In this document: one piece after another, positions 8,001 through 16,055 of the stretch
Layout: each line of letters opens with the position of its first letter
How positions within the stretch are numbered: position 1 is the first letter of the stretch
Virus record (IMG/VR): IMGVR_UViG_3300005747_000520
Location: 1 to 35,837 of that record
Strand: one strand, 5' to 3'
DNA: 35,837 nucleotides
Source of the DNA: a virus
The notes under the pieces: model-generated
The model's database searches: none
Told to the model about the DNA's origin: nothing
The model's input: only the letters and a program-made list of their open reading frames with translations
Translations under genes and position numbers: made by a program

Positions 8001-9162
8001 CGACAACAATCTCGGCAGTACCGTCGGCACCTACGAGAGTGATTGAAGAATCTGCAGGAACACTGATGTTTGCGTCTACTGTAAAGCTTAATTCCAAACC
8101 AGTTCCATCAGGTGTATTCAATGCATAAGCAACCGCAGGAGTCACAGCAGAGAATGTCACATCTGCTGCAGCAGCGCCAGAAGCGTCTTGTGCAACGAGA
8201 ATAGATGGGTTATTCGCTAGATCTGTTGAATTAAGAGAACCAGCACCGCCTAAGTAAGCTGCACCCGGATTATTCGCAAGATCTGTTGTTGCAATAGACC
8301 AGTCAATTGTAATATCAGCCCCAGCAACAAGGTAAGGAACAACGCCGTTTCCGGATGTATCCCAATCTTCTGCAGCGCCTGAAGGATATAACGTATCTAA
8401 TTCACCCTCAAGAAGTAACGCAATGTCTGCACCAGTTGTTAATCCTGTCGCATCCAATCGAACCAATGTTGCACCAGCAAAGTTGGTATTAATATTGAAG
8501 ATTTCAAAACCACCGTCTGTGATCGCTGTTCCATCATCTGTTCTTGTCCCATATTGTGCATCCATAAAGTACACATAAGATGCAGCTCCGTGAATGTCTT
8601 CGTATGCGATAGTTAGACCATCGTATCCAGCACCATTGTCAGCGATAGATACTGTGAAGATCTCTTGTTGTCCAGCTTCGGTGGGAACAGCAACTACGTT
8701 GTCTGTGTCTGTTGCAACAACCCCAAGTGCATTATCAACACTTCCTCCAGCGTGTGGATTAGCTACAGGTATATCAGCAGAACCATCTGTCTCTAACGAG
8801 GTCTTGCCGATTCTGTCTTTGTCTCTCATGTCTTGCCCGACGATGAATCCAGCGTTTGTCACCGATCCGTCGGAATTACTTTTCTTTCCGTCTCCGACAC
8901 CTAGGACACGAAGATACAAACCACTTCGTGCGTTGCGCATCCATTCATTGACCGCCATCGCACCGAAGTGCTTTCCTTCGGAAGCACCGAAGAGATTCGC
9001 AAAGTCATTAGCTGTTGCGAAGGTGACGGGAACAAATGCAGGTCCTTTTTGTGCGGTACCAACGATCCCTGCTGGAATCCCTTGTGGACGTACACGCCCA
9101 GGTGCCGAGAGATCTAATTCTCTCGTGGTGACACCGGGACTTCGTAAAACTCTTTCTGCCAT
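5086..9162 (-). CDS. gp18: Tail sheath protein B, giant paralogue with Ala-rich insertions, 1358 aa
   Basis: This contractile sheath subunit surrounds the tube. The N-terminus (SPGV, then GIPAGIVGTAQKGPAFVP) and the C-terminus (VIFGQKTM, LDRVNVRRLL, PTRSIEFISLDFVVTNAG) are sheath signatures, shared block by block with the neighbouring sheath A. T4 gp18 has 659 residues, so this protein is about twice the usual size. The excess lies mostly in residues about 130-510. This segment is rich in Ala, Gly, Asp and Thr and looks like beta domains that would decorate the outer tail surface. Within it the motif TDLANNP occurs twice, 20 residues apart. Part of the insertion (ITLVGADGTAEIVVELNAGG and following) resembles a segment of the 284-aa protein at 16056-16910. 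The start has AGGAG 8 nt upstream. Confidence 0.93.
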   Translation of the reverse strand: MAERVLRSPGVTTRELDLSAPGRVRPQGIPAGIVGTAQKGPAFVPVTFATANDFANLFGASEGKHFGAMAVNEWMRNARSGLYLRVLGVGDGKKSNSDGSVTNAGFIVGQDMRDKDRIGKTSLETDGSADIPVANPHAGGSVDNALGVVATDTDNVVAVPTEAGQQEIFTVSIADNGAGYDGLTIAYEDIHGAASYVYFMDAQYGTRTDDGTAITDGGFEIFNINTNFAGATLVRLDATGLTTGADIALLLEGELDTLYPSGAAEDWDTSGNGVVPYLVAGADITIDWSIATTDLANNPGAAYLGGAGSLNSTDLANNPSILVAQDASGAAAADVTFSAVTPAVAYALNTPDGTGLELSFTVDANISVPADSSITLVGADGTAEIVVELNAGGVATADTATSFYSAVDTDAVAAGAATSAAIHAALGLAYAALQTQNTTNADGDLLLQAFLPNPSAAAGDLTFTDQGTSVEIAFALGTSSAESVPTLTISENSPSSPAGRVYFLGANHTAGQSPANDYLGQATSKRILRGVLMFPSGVIPGIEDNNVDLIEANLPDGAFGEYGTNKDIGNSSGLGRVSASGDFVIALNGFSNDSYEKILTASFETTSPIYLSKVFNTDPTKIQEKGHYLYAHYDVPDVLASVDNGNASAILRPGANEVTDYSGTVHSTADAWTPTFEDWRQRFEHAATPWIMSQTLGESAKKLFKFHMLDAGSVGHGQVKVSIANITKSTDLSSDYGSFDVQIRSANDTDLDPQILQQFSAVNLNPSSDRYIARVIGDQNTFFEFEKDIGKQKLVTEGLYPNNSQYVRVEVNDQVEAGQMEATALPLGFQGKNHLVLDGQALSDMGDSYQNLVEPPLPFRESVSVGSGATKVVDSRFYWGMQNQMVSNAAEKNRDSGIVSLVDNLTKWYPNFAAQAAWVGDNKGASDSTGNASLDADEYNDNAFSLEKLWIRCVGGNTSNAVDPTQWHEAVYIRDGNASGETWDSSGSYFQDADGNNKSSGYRYLDVAKDFGSSASKKFFKFSVPMQGGWDGLDILDADKASMSTMAAFREMDTTGSAYYGGPDGSTTAAFRKALDILSEKSDVDIQLLATPGMRSAGITDYAIDKTEDRFDALYIMDMPAYDHDDKLVLTRAQETSVTNTAQNLSNRNLDTSFAATYFPDLVIADGSNNVVAPPSVAVLGALSLNDSVAHPWYAPAGFARGALASTIETAVKLNRSNMDVLYDSDINPITSFPQTGSSVIVFGQKTMLQAQSALDRVNVRRLLIDVRRKVRKVANQVLFEPNRESTLARFSALVNPILGRIQQQQGLDRYKVVIDTTTTTQQDVENNTIRGKIFLQPTRSIEFISLDFVVTNAGAEI
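8206..8291 (-). repeat. Short direct repeat, 60-nt period, inside sheath B
   Basis: Near-identical stretches around TTATTCGC(T/A)AGATCTGTTG begin near 8209 and 8269. They encode TDLANNP twice, exactly 20 residues apart. The pair probably reflects a recent in-frame duplication in the surface-exposed insertion. Confidence 0.75.
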
Positions 9163-9206
9163 TTTTTAGCTCCTAATAATTGTTTGATTCGTTATTGATA
9201 AGTATC

Positions 9207-12200
9207 TTACTCGAAAGAAACTCCAGCATTTGTTACGATGAAGTCAATCGCAATAAATTCGATGGTTCTTGTCGGGATTAACACGATCTTACCGTTTAAT
9301 CTGTTTTCCTCTGCGTCAGCAGGCGTGTTATTTGAATCATCGCAGATAACTCTGAATTTTTCAATACCCGCCTGAGCTTGGATCAATGCCAATCGTGGTT
9401 GAACCAAGTTCACAAATCGTGCACGAGTTTGAGGTGTATTCTGTTCGAATAGAACCACGTTTGCGACTTCTACAACTTGTCGCTTCACTTCCAGAAGCAG
9501 TCTTCGTACATTTACACGATCCAAAGAGCTCTGGTTGATTTGCATGGTTTTCTGTCCGAAGATTACGAAACCGCCATCAGGGAAGTTTGCAATCGGGTTG
9601 ATTCTTCTTTCATATAGATCATCTCTGTCTCCTACAGACAATCTTGTTCTTACGTTCTCTACGAAGTCGAGAGCGCCTCTATTGAATCCAGCAGGTGCAA
9701 ACCAAGGATAACTTACGTTATCGTTATATGCCAACGCACCAAGTGCAGGAATAGACGCAGGAACAAGTACTCTTCGGTTATTGACAGGATCTGTGATGTA
9801 TACATCTGGGAAGTAAGAAGCAACGTAGTTATTATCGATCGCTCTTGCTTCAAGGTCATTTGCAGTGTATTCAACATCTGGTCTAGAACCTGTGTCGAAG
9901 ATTCTGTTATCATCGCCGTTCTTGTTAGGAATGTCCATCACATACATTGCCATTGAGTAATCTCTTACCTTTCCAGCAGCATAGTCTGCAACGTATGGAT
10001 CACGAATTCCCGGGATTGCCAAGATGTTCGTGCGAACCGTCATTGGATCTGTCATTTGGTTGATTGCTTGTCTATAAGAGGCAATTACGTTGTTGTCTTT
10101 ACCCTTACCCATCATTGAACCATCGTCGGTACCTTCAAGTCCGAGGCCGCCGGATATTGTATCAGCTGCTTTTCCACCCGATTCTGTAGATGCCGCTTTG
10201 TCATTCAAGTCTTCGATGTCTTCGTCAAGAATATTAAGTCCGTCCCATCCGCCGTAGAAGATGTTGGTGAACTTCGCAAACTTTGCAAACTTATTGAAGT
10301 TATTCGCAGTGGCATCATGAACCAACGAAGCGAAAGTGACTCGATTAAGAGTTGGTGTGGCGTAAGTGTCAACGATTTCGTAAGTAGCAGCATCTGGAGC
10401 ACCGTTACGTACGTAGCATGCTTCTCTCATTTCATCAGAAGCAGATCCGACAGATGCGATAGAGCTTTGAGCCAAAGCAACACGAGCAAGAGTGAATTTG
10501 TTCTCGTTGAAGGTGTCAGCGTTATCTACGAAAAGACCTGAAGCAGTCGTTCCACCAGCAAGACCCATCAATTTAGTGTATGCTCTTGCAAGCTTTGATT
10601 GTCGACCTGAAAGGTTTGACTGAAGGATAGAATCACTTCCTGCGATGTCTGCAGATTCGATGCGAGAGAGTTTAACTCCAAAGTATATTCTAGAGTCGGC
10701 TCTTTCGTTATTTCCTGCTTCACCTTGTCTGGATAGGTCAGAACTTTTCACTTTACCTTTTGTCGCCTTGAACGTGAAAGGAAGAGGAGGAATAATAGAT
10801 GCATCTGCAACAGTGTGTGCACTATTAAGAAGCCCTGCAGTTTTAAGAACTGGTATACCACGGAAACCAAATGGAAGTGCGTTTGCTGGTACCTGATCTG
10901 TATATACAGCATCATTCATCACGATACGGATGTTCAGAGATTGATTAGGGTATCTACCAGAGATTACTAATCTTCTTTCTTCTGCAAGTTCCGCGTCGAA
11001 GTCGAATACAACTTTCTTATCACCAATTTTTCTTGCAACAAAGTTTTCACTCTTAGGATCCAATGAAACTCCTACGAATCTTTCTAGAACTTGAGGATTA
11101 AAATCAGAATCACCGAATCTTCTTACGAGCACATCGAATGTTCCGTAAGGGTAGTTAGGATCAGTACTTTTCTTAATATTTGCGATAGAAACTTTGAATG
11201 ATTCGTTTGCAACATGTCCATCAGACAAGCATTCGAAGTGGAACAGGTCATATTCTACTTTACCGAACGGCTGTGAGATAAACGAAGTGGTACGAGGTGA
11301 TTGGTATCTTGCATTGAAAAGACCATACTGTTCTTGTACAGACGTAATACCTTGTGCTTGCGCAGTTTCGTATTGAGCGTCACTACCAGTTAGCACCGTG
11401 CTGTCTCCTTCAGAGATCTCAATATCTGCTGAATCTTTGACGACAGCAAGTTCTTTTTCAATAGAGAAGTCTAACCAAAGCAAATGCCCTTCAGATTGGA
11501 ATTTCTTTGGATCAGTGTTCAGAATCTTCCCAATGTATTTTGTGTTGTCAGGATCCAACGATACAAGCATGGTTCTAGAAGATGATCCCTCAAGAGTAAG
11601 CCAGAATTGTCCTCCATCCTCATTGGATGTTGCAGCTTGGCCCGTTGCAGCCGCAGCTGAGTCACCGATGGTGATATGATGATCTTTTGCGTTGATGATC
11701 ATCGCTCTAATCAATTTCGCATCGTTGTCAGCAAAGCTGTTCAACGAATCTTTAAGCCCGGTGAAAGACCCGTTATCTGTGAATACGGGATAACCGATGT
11801 CAGATTCTGCAGTGATTTGATGTGTTGCTGCAATGAACTGTACCGATCCATCCAAAGATCCAACGACAGGAGGAACTGCCTTGAACCCTGCGTTCTTTGC
11901 GAAGCCATGAGCTTTAGTGTTTGAAAAGTCCGTTGATGTCGCATTGGCACCAGCACCAAGAACTCTCATGAAAGTCACAGATTGTCTGTGCTTTAGCCAT
12001 TCTCTTACCGCGTATGGTGCGAATTTTTCTGGTGTTAGAGTTCCGAATCTATTTTCGAAATCCTTAAACGTGCCTAACGTTAAAGGGACGAAGGCCGGCC
12101 CCATTTGCGCAGCGCCGATGATGCCCGCTGGTACTCCCGTTGGTTGTTGCTTTTCCGCAGTCAACTCGATCTCTTGCTCGAAGAAGCCGGGTGATTTGAA

Positions 12201-12215
12201 AGTATTTTCAGCCAT
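9207..12215 (-). CDS. gp18: Tail sheath protein A, 1002 aa
   Basis: This is the first of two sheath genes. The N-terminus (GVPAGIIGAAQMGPAFVP, then KDFENRFG) and the C-terminus (VIFGQKTMQINQSSLDRVN, then PTRTIEFIAIDFIVTNAG) are typical of contractile sheaths. It lacks the largest Ala-rich insertion of sheath B but is still about 340 residues longer than T4 gp18. The start has AAGGAG about 8 nt upstream. It follows the gp15-like terminator gene with 44 nt between them and precedes sheath B by 44 nt, so all are probably co-transcribed. The sheath fold contracts on injection, and its conserved C-terminal domain forms the inner shell that contacts the tube. Whether A and B mix in one sheath cannot be told from the sequence. 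Confidence 0.95.
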   Translation of the reverse strand: MAENTFKSPGFFEQEIELTAEKQQPTGVPAGIIGAAQMGPAFVPLTLGTFKDFENRFGTLTPEKFAPYAVREWLKHRQSVTFMRVLGAGANATSTDFSNTKAHGFAKNAGFKAVPPVVGSLDGSVQFIAATHQITAESDIGYPVFTDNGSFTGLKDSLNSFADNDAKLIRAMIINAKDHHITIGDSAAAATGQAATSNEDGGQFWLTLEGSSSRTMLVSLDPDNTKYIGKILNTDPKKFQSEGHLLWLDFSIEKELAVVKDSADIEISEGDSTVLTGSDAQYETAQAQGITSVQEQYGLFNARYQSPRTTSFISQPFGKVEYDLFHFECLSDGHVANESFKVSIANIKKSTDPNYPYGTFDVLVRRFGDSDFNPQVLERFVGVSLDPKSENFVARKIGDKKVVFDFDAELAEERRLVISGRYPNQSLNIRIVMNDAVYTDQVPANALPFGFRGIPVLKTAGLLNSAHTVADASIIPPLPFTFKATKGKVKSSDLSRQGEAGNNERADSRIYFGVKLSRIESADIAGSDSILQSNLSGRQSKLARAYTKLMGLAGGTTASGLFVDNADTFNENKFTLARVALAQSSIASVGSASDEMREACYVRNGAPDAATYEIVDTYATPTLNRVTFASLVHDATANNFNKFAKFAKFTNIFYGGWDGLNILDEDIEDLNDKAASTESGGKAADTISGGLGLEGTDDGSMMGKGKDNNVIASYRQAINQMTDPMTVRTNILAIPGIRDPYVADYAAGKVRDYSMAMYVMDIPNKNGDDNRIFDTGSRPDVEYTANDLEARAIDNNYVASYFPDVYITDPVNNRRVLVPASIPALGALAYNDNVSYPWFAPAGFNRGALDFVENVRTRLSVGDRDDLYERRINPIANFPDGGFVIFGQKTMQINQSSLDRVNVRRLLLEVKRQVVEVANVVLFEQNTPQTRARFVNLVQPRLALIQAQAGIEKFRVICDDSNNTPADAEENRLNGKIVLIPTRTIEFIAIDFIVTNAGVSFE

Positions 12216-12259
12216 TATAGGTCTCCTTGTTTATAATTCTGATGATAATTATGTAGTTG

Positions 12260-13453
12260 TTAGTCCAAAGTTTCAATTAATATGTATACAGTCTCGCCCT
12301 TCGAAAGGTTTTTCGCTTTGACCGTAGCTTTAGAAGGTTCTCCCGTGAATGGGTCCGTGAGCTCAACACTTTGTTCTCTCTTCGGAAGATTCGTGGGATT
12401 TGCCGCTAATGTTTTCAATGATTCCTTGGTACCGTCTCGTATTTCTCCCCCGATGTTGACAGATAAATCCTCGCCTTGTGAATCCACGAATCCGATCGCT
12501 TTTCCAGGAAGTGGTTGTCTCTCTGTAAGAAAATCATCAAAGACGTAATCTTCGGGATTTCCTGAGGGGATTTTAGAACTTGAAACGAACGTAGGTTTCT
12601 CTACCTTTGTCTCGAACTCAACTTTGGGTGCGCTTACGTATCTTCTAAAAGGTTTCGGTGCACCCGGGTACTGAGGATTGATGATATATCCTGTCACTTC
12701 CATCGTAATAGAAGTCTTTATTACTCTTTCATCGTCTAGATAACTGTCGAAGTTATTAGCGTCACTCAAACCAGACTCCATCGTTGCCACAAACCAATAT
12801 CCTTTGTCAGTTTCAATTTTGAAGCTCCTAGCTGTTTGGTTGTTATACGATGTGATCACTGCTTCGAGGATGTTATTCATCTGTTGTAAGTATTGTGCCC
12901 AAAACGTGATTTCATAAGTAGCTTTGAAAAACCGGGGATTAGGCATGGAGATCACTTCGTACACATTGAGGTTCTTAAGACTTAAGTCCGTGTCACCCGT
13001 GCGAGCTACTCCTTGAGTATTGTCTTGATTTCGCAAGCCATTGATATTGTACAGTCTTTTGAACAATCTGTCTTCTGGCGCCAATCTTTTCTTTAGCGTT
13101 ACCTGGCCCGTTCCTGTCGAGATAGCCTTGTATTCAGTAGACTGATCTACTCCGTTACGTAGGATTGATACTAACGGAAGAATAAGTGCACCTTGTCTAT
13201 CTCGCAAGGGTTCTTTTCTTCTCAAGATCATTGCTCTTTCGCCACCAGCGAAGATACAAGGGATTCTTTTCATATCTCCATCTTGGATGTAGTACAATGG
13301 AAGGTCTTCGTTGAAGAGTTTGAATAATGCTCGGTCGACATCTTCGATGCCACACGAAGGTAATTCGAAATCGTCTGGAATGTCGACGCCTTCGAGCCCT
13401 GTCTGTACACCACCTGTCGTAAGATACGGTTTTACTTTCCATCGAGTGCTCAT
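12260..13453 (-). CDS. gp15: Tail terminator / sheath stabiliser (gp15-like)
   Basis: The 397-residue product resembles T4 gp15 (272 aa), the hexameric ring that caps the finished tail and receives the head. Recognisable stretches are a central LPLVSILRNGVD, then SMPNPRFFKATYEITFWAQY and MNNILEAVITSYN, then a later TSITMEVTGYIINPQYPG. These match the gp15 pattern of an aromatic strand-helix core followed by a strand closing the domain. About 100 extra C-terminal residues are not part of that core. The ATG overlaps the preceding stop (ATGA), and GGAG lies 7 nt upstream, so translation is coupled to the gp14-like gene. Its place between the neck genes and the sheath genes supports the call. Confidence 0.78.
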   Translation of the reverse strand: MSTRWKVKPYLTTGGVQTGLEGVDIPDDFELPSCGIEDVDRALFKLFNEDLPLYYIQDGDMKRIPCIFAGGERAMILRRKEPLRDRQGALILPLVSILRNGVDQSTEYKAISTGTGQVTLKKRLAPEDRLFKRLYNINGLRNQDNTQGVARTGDTDLSLKNLNVYEVISMPNPRFFKATYEITFWAQYLQQMNNILEAVITSYNNQTARSFKIETDKGYWFVATMESGLSDANNFDSYLDDERVIKTSITMEVTGYIINPQYPGAPKPFRRYVSAPKVEFETKVEKPTFVSSSKIPSGNPEDYVFDDFLTERQPLPGKAIGFVDSQGEDLSVNIGGEIRDGTKESLKTLAANPTNLPKREQSVELTDPFTGEPSKATVKAKNLSKGETVYILIETLD

Positions 13454-14091
13454 GTGTCATCTCCATAGAAAGACGAAGAGATCGAATCTTTCTTCACCTG
13501 TTGTTTTACGTGGGTTGTGTTATCGACCTTCCCTTGGTCGACCAATTCACGAGAATCACCCTTAGACGCATCTCCTCGCTGTTGCTCAAACTCTTGCTTG
13601 ACAGCATCCGAATCTGTATACAGTTCTTCGGTAGGCCCGTGAGGCTTCGTAAAGATTTGTCCTTTTCTTGCTTGTTTCGCTTTGATAACAAATCCACAAA
13701 TATGTTCAACTTGGCCGAAGATGGTTTTATCGTATACGATAGAAGTAATCTCAAAGAAGTTATCTCCATATTGGAAGAAATCGCCCTCTTCTAGTTTAAT
13801 GCCTCTGTCGATCATATCACGATAGTGTATATACACTTCTGTCTGATAGATACCCTCGTGACCAAATCGGTCTGTACGAACTTCTTTTGGATTCCATTGC
13901 ACTCTCGCATCGACTTCAACGGGAGGGTCAAAGATCTTTTCAGGGGCTTCTTCGTATACATCATGAACTTGTGACACATCTTCTCTAACTTTGTAATAAT
14001 AAATGACATCGCCAATCACGTCTTTCGTGATTTCTTTTACGATATCTGAGATAAAGTCAATTTCTCTCGGGGTAATAAATAATCGTGACAC
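13450..14091 (-). CDS. Neck / head-completion protein (gp14-like)
   Basis: The 213-residue protein starts at a GTG with AGGAG 7 nt upstream. It contains VIGDVIYYYKV, then DPPVEVDARVQWNP. A central beta-rich part, KLEEGDFFQYGDNFFEI, matches in style the T4 gp14 segment where a ligand-like strand set precedes a GQ-containing turn. The C-terminal 60 residues are charged and probably disordered. It lies between the gp13-like and gp15-like genes, exactly where T4 keeps gp14, and overlaps the gp15 start by 4 nt. In T4, gp13 and gp14 close the filled head and form the neck to which tail and whiskers attach. The similarity is moderate. Another head-closure protein is the alternative. Confidence 0.55.
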   Translation of the reverse strand: MSRLFITPREIDFISDIVKEITKDVIGDVIYYYKVREDVSQVHDVYEEAPEKIFDPPVEVDARVQWNPKEVRTDRFGHEGIYQTEVYIHYRDMIDRGIKLEEGDFFQYGDNFFEITSIVYDKTIFGQVEHICGFVIKAKQARKGQIFTKPHGPTEELYTDSDAVKQEFEQQRGDASKGDSRELVDQGKVDNTTHVKQQVKKDSISSSFYGDDT

Positions 14092-14101
14092 TTAGTTTCT
14101 C

Positions 14102-15331
14102 CTATCCGATGGTGATACACTTTCCTAACGGAATTGGAACAGCCTTCAGGATAGTTTGCATGTTGCCCACTTCTGCGGCTTGACCCTCGAGTAGTTTATC
14201 GTAGGTCAACGAATCTAACATTTCTTTTAATGACGTAATAAGTTTCTCTTTTTCGCCTTGTGCCTGCGACAAGAGATCGCTCCCATTCAGTTGTAAATCT
14301 CCATTCGGGATAGGAACCGAGCTAAATTTTGAACGCACTAGACCGAGCACTTCCTTCGAAAGAGCGAAAGTGAACTGTCGTATCCATTGTCTTCCCATAG
14401 AGTTAATCATTTGATACTTGATGTTATCAAAGGGCAAGTTATGCATGCCCGAAACACCATCGATCGATGCGTCATCTATATCTGGCGCAAGGCCATCTGT
14501 CGCTTTCCCAAATCTGATAATCAACTTCTTCTCACCATTGACTGTCGGCCGAGGGAAAATACGAATTTTTGTCCCGATGAGTTCGTATGAATAGTTAGAT
14601 CTTCTCACTCGATTGGATATATCCATCTGCTGTGCACGAAGAAGATCTTCAAATACGGGTAGAACGTAAAATACGGTTTCTGGAGTGAATGATTCGAAGG
14701 CAAACTCGTTATTCAAGTAGTTGATCGCTGAAGTAGTATCAAAGAAACGATATGCGGCTTGTGGTGAGAAATGCATCACCTCGAAGATACGAAGTTTCTG
14801 TCTTGGAAATGCTTGTGTCGCCAATTTCTCTGTATCGTCTGTAGGATCAACAAACATGAGTGATTCGTAAAGATCGTAATCTTGAACACCGTCTTGCAGA
14901 TCGATCGATCCAGAGTAGATATTATAGGCACCACCGACGGCAGCATGCGATGCATACGGTTCTGCTTTTCTCATTAAGTATTCCAACGTCTCTCTCGGAA
15001 ACTTGTTCTCACCGCCTCTTGGGCCTCCATCAATCGTATCGTTACTTCCTTCAACATATGACTGGTCATCCGAAGAAGTTCCCAAGTCATTGCCTAGCAG
15101 ATTCCCTAATTGAGATTTTGCTTGGTATTCGTTAACGATCTTGCCGTATTCTAACACAGCTTCTTCAAAAGACATCCAAACTTGTCTATTTGTCAATTCG
15201 ACAGACAGTATGTCATCACCTAACTTTCTCTTAACAAACGTGACCATCGAATTAGCATCAATGATAAAGTCTTTTTCAGAATCAAAGATACCAAACGGGG
15301 TCGGACTCGTAGTATTTTGAAACGATGCCAT
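14102..15331 (-). CDS. gp13: Neck / head-tail adaptor protein (gp13-like)
   Basis: The 409-residue protein begins at an ATG with AGGAG 8 nt upstream. Its N-terminal domain contains FVKRKLGDDILSVELTNRQV followed by WMSFEEAVLEYG. That is a helical pattern I associate with gp13-type neck proteins, which bind the portal ring after packaging. T4 gp13 has 309 residues; here a Gly/Asp-rich insertion near residues 90-115 adds length. The C-terminal third is helical, with KEMLDSLTYDKLLEGQA. The gene starts the neck-and-tail run, 10 nt upstream of the gp14-like gene, and is preceded by a 203-nt non-coding gap with a hairpin. The assignment rests on this motif and on gene order. Confidence 0.6.
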   Translation of the reverse strand: MASFQNTTSPTPFGIFDSEKDFIIDANSMVTFVKRKLGDDILSVELTNRQVWMSFEEAVLEYGKIVNEYQAKSQLGNLLGNDLGTSSDDQSYVEGSNDTIDGGPRGGENKFPRETLEYLMRKAEPYASHAAVGGAYNIYSGSIDLQDGVQDYDLYESLMFVDPTDDTEKLATQAFPRQKLRIFEVMHFSPQAAYRFFDTTSAINYLNNEFAFESFTPETVFYVLPVFEDLLRAQQMDISNRVRRSNYSYELIGTKIRIFPRPTVNGEKKLIIRFGKATDGLAPDIDDASIDGVSGMHNLPFDNIKYQMINSMGRQWIRQFTFALSKEVLGLVRSKFSSVPIPNGDLQLNGSDLLSQAQGEKEKLITSLKEMLDSLTYDKLLEGQAAEVGNMQTILKAVPIPLGKCITIG

Positions 15332-15410
15332 CGCTTGTTCTCCTATTATGGGTTCAGTCTATAACTATTGTATAAATCTCTCGTCATTCCTTCGGTCATT
15401 AAATATGACA

Positions 15411-15446
15411 CGGGAGATTGGCCGCTATCGCAGACGCAATCTCCCG
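15411..15446. other. Perfect 10-bp inverted repeat in the gap before the neck genes
   Basis: CGGGAGATTG and CAATCTCCCG frame a 16-nt GC-rich loop within the 203-nt gap (15332-15534) between the EF-hand gene and the gp13-like gene. On the minus strand it follows the EF-hand gene and could end its transcript, but the bases after it (TGTCATATTTAA) are not a T run. Otherwise the gap holds only AT-rich sequence and the ribosome binding site of the gp13-like gene. Confidence 0.6.
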
Positions 15447-15534
15447 GTTTGATACGAAAAGAATTATTTTGTATTTTTTTCGGTATCGATATAAATCGTA
15501 AACTACGAATTACTTACGTAGCACCACGATGGAA

Positions 15535-15927
15535 TTACGATTTAGCATTTTTTCTTGCACGAGCAGGTGATCTTCCAGATCTTCTTTCTGAAACATAACG
15601 GAAAAGCTCTTCCCAATCGAGAGACCCGTCGCCATTTGTGTCTGCTTTTTCTTTCCAAGACTTAGCTTTTTCTTTGAGTTCATTTACTTCAGAACTCAGC
15701 TTCAATTTCGCTTCATCTAGTTCATTTTTAAGTTTAGAAGCAGCTTCGATTCCGTCGAGCAATCCTTTCAATTTCTTCTCGAGATCAGCAACCTTACTGT
15801 CTAAGTCTGCGATCTTAGAGTCGCATTTTGCGCAGCAATCTTCTGACGTTGCAGCTGCTGGAGTTTCAACTGTTTCAGCAGTAGCTTTCGCTGATTTCGC
15901 TTTGGACGTAGATTTTTTGAATGCCAT
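15535..15927 (-). CDS. Coiled-coil protein with a canonical EF-hand calcium loop, 130 aa
   Basis: The protein has four parts. First comes a basic Ala/Ser/Thr-rich N-terminus (1-30), then a Cys cluster CCAKC (C31, C32, C35). A long heptad-like coiled coil follows at about 36-92 (IADLDSKVADLEKKLKGLL and onward). An EF-hand loop lies at 96-107, DTNGDGSLDWEE, with D96, N98, D100, S102, D104 and E107 in the calcium-binding positions. The end is an Arg/Ser-rich tail. The start has AAGGAG and a TATAATTA box 38-45 nt upstream, after the terminator of the preceding unit, so it is its own transcription unit. A coiled-coil virion protein such as a fibre or whisker stabilised by calcium is possible. The family is not recognised. 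Confidence 0.7.
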   Translation of the reverse strand: MAFKKSTSKAKSAKATAETVETPAAATSEDCCAKCDSKIADLDSKVADLEKKLKGLLDGIEAASKLKNELDEAKLKLSSEVNELKEKAKSWKEKADTNGDGSLDWEELFRYVSERRSGRSPARARKNAKS

Positions 15928-15964
15928 AACATTTCTCCTTTTATGGTTAATTGTCTTACGTATC

Positions 15965-15972
15965 TAATTATA
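15965..15972 (-). promoter_or_regulatory. Promoter-like box TATAATTA before the EF-hand gene
   Basis: TATAATTA lies on the minus strand between the terminator at about 15992-16028 and the EF-hand ATG at 15927. It shows the same terminator, box and start order as at the tube gene. Confidence 0.5.
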
Positions 15973-15991
15973 GCCTTGCACGTGTTTTTGT

Positions 15992-16028
15992 AAAGAAAAC
16001 CGCCAATCCCACGAGGAGAGAGGCGGCT
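15992..16028 (-). terminator. Terminator after the 284-aa virion gene
   Basis: On the minus strand AGCCGCC pairs with GGCGGTT (one G-U pair) across a 17-nt loop and is followed by TTCTTTAC. It lies about 30 nt after the stop of the 284-aa gene. The stem is short but GC-rich. Confidence 0.6.
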
Positions 16029-16055
16029 ATTAATATCTGAATAATACAGAAGATA

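Noticed and set aside
8206-8291. CRISPR-like repeat in sheath B
   Set aside because: There are only two short in-frame units with no spacer array. It encodes TDLANNP twice and is a coding duplication.
8594-9169. 191-aa plus-strand frame opposite sheath B
   Set aside because: The minus-strand frame is a clear sheath N-terminus. The plus frame has no start signal and no recognisable domain.
15411-15446. Confident terminator call for the 10-bp inverted repeat
   Set aside because: The stem is strong but no T run follows it on the minus strand, so I list it as a hairpin only.
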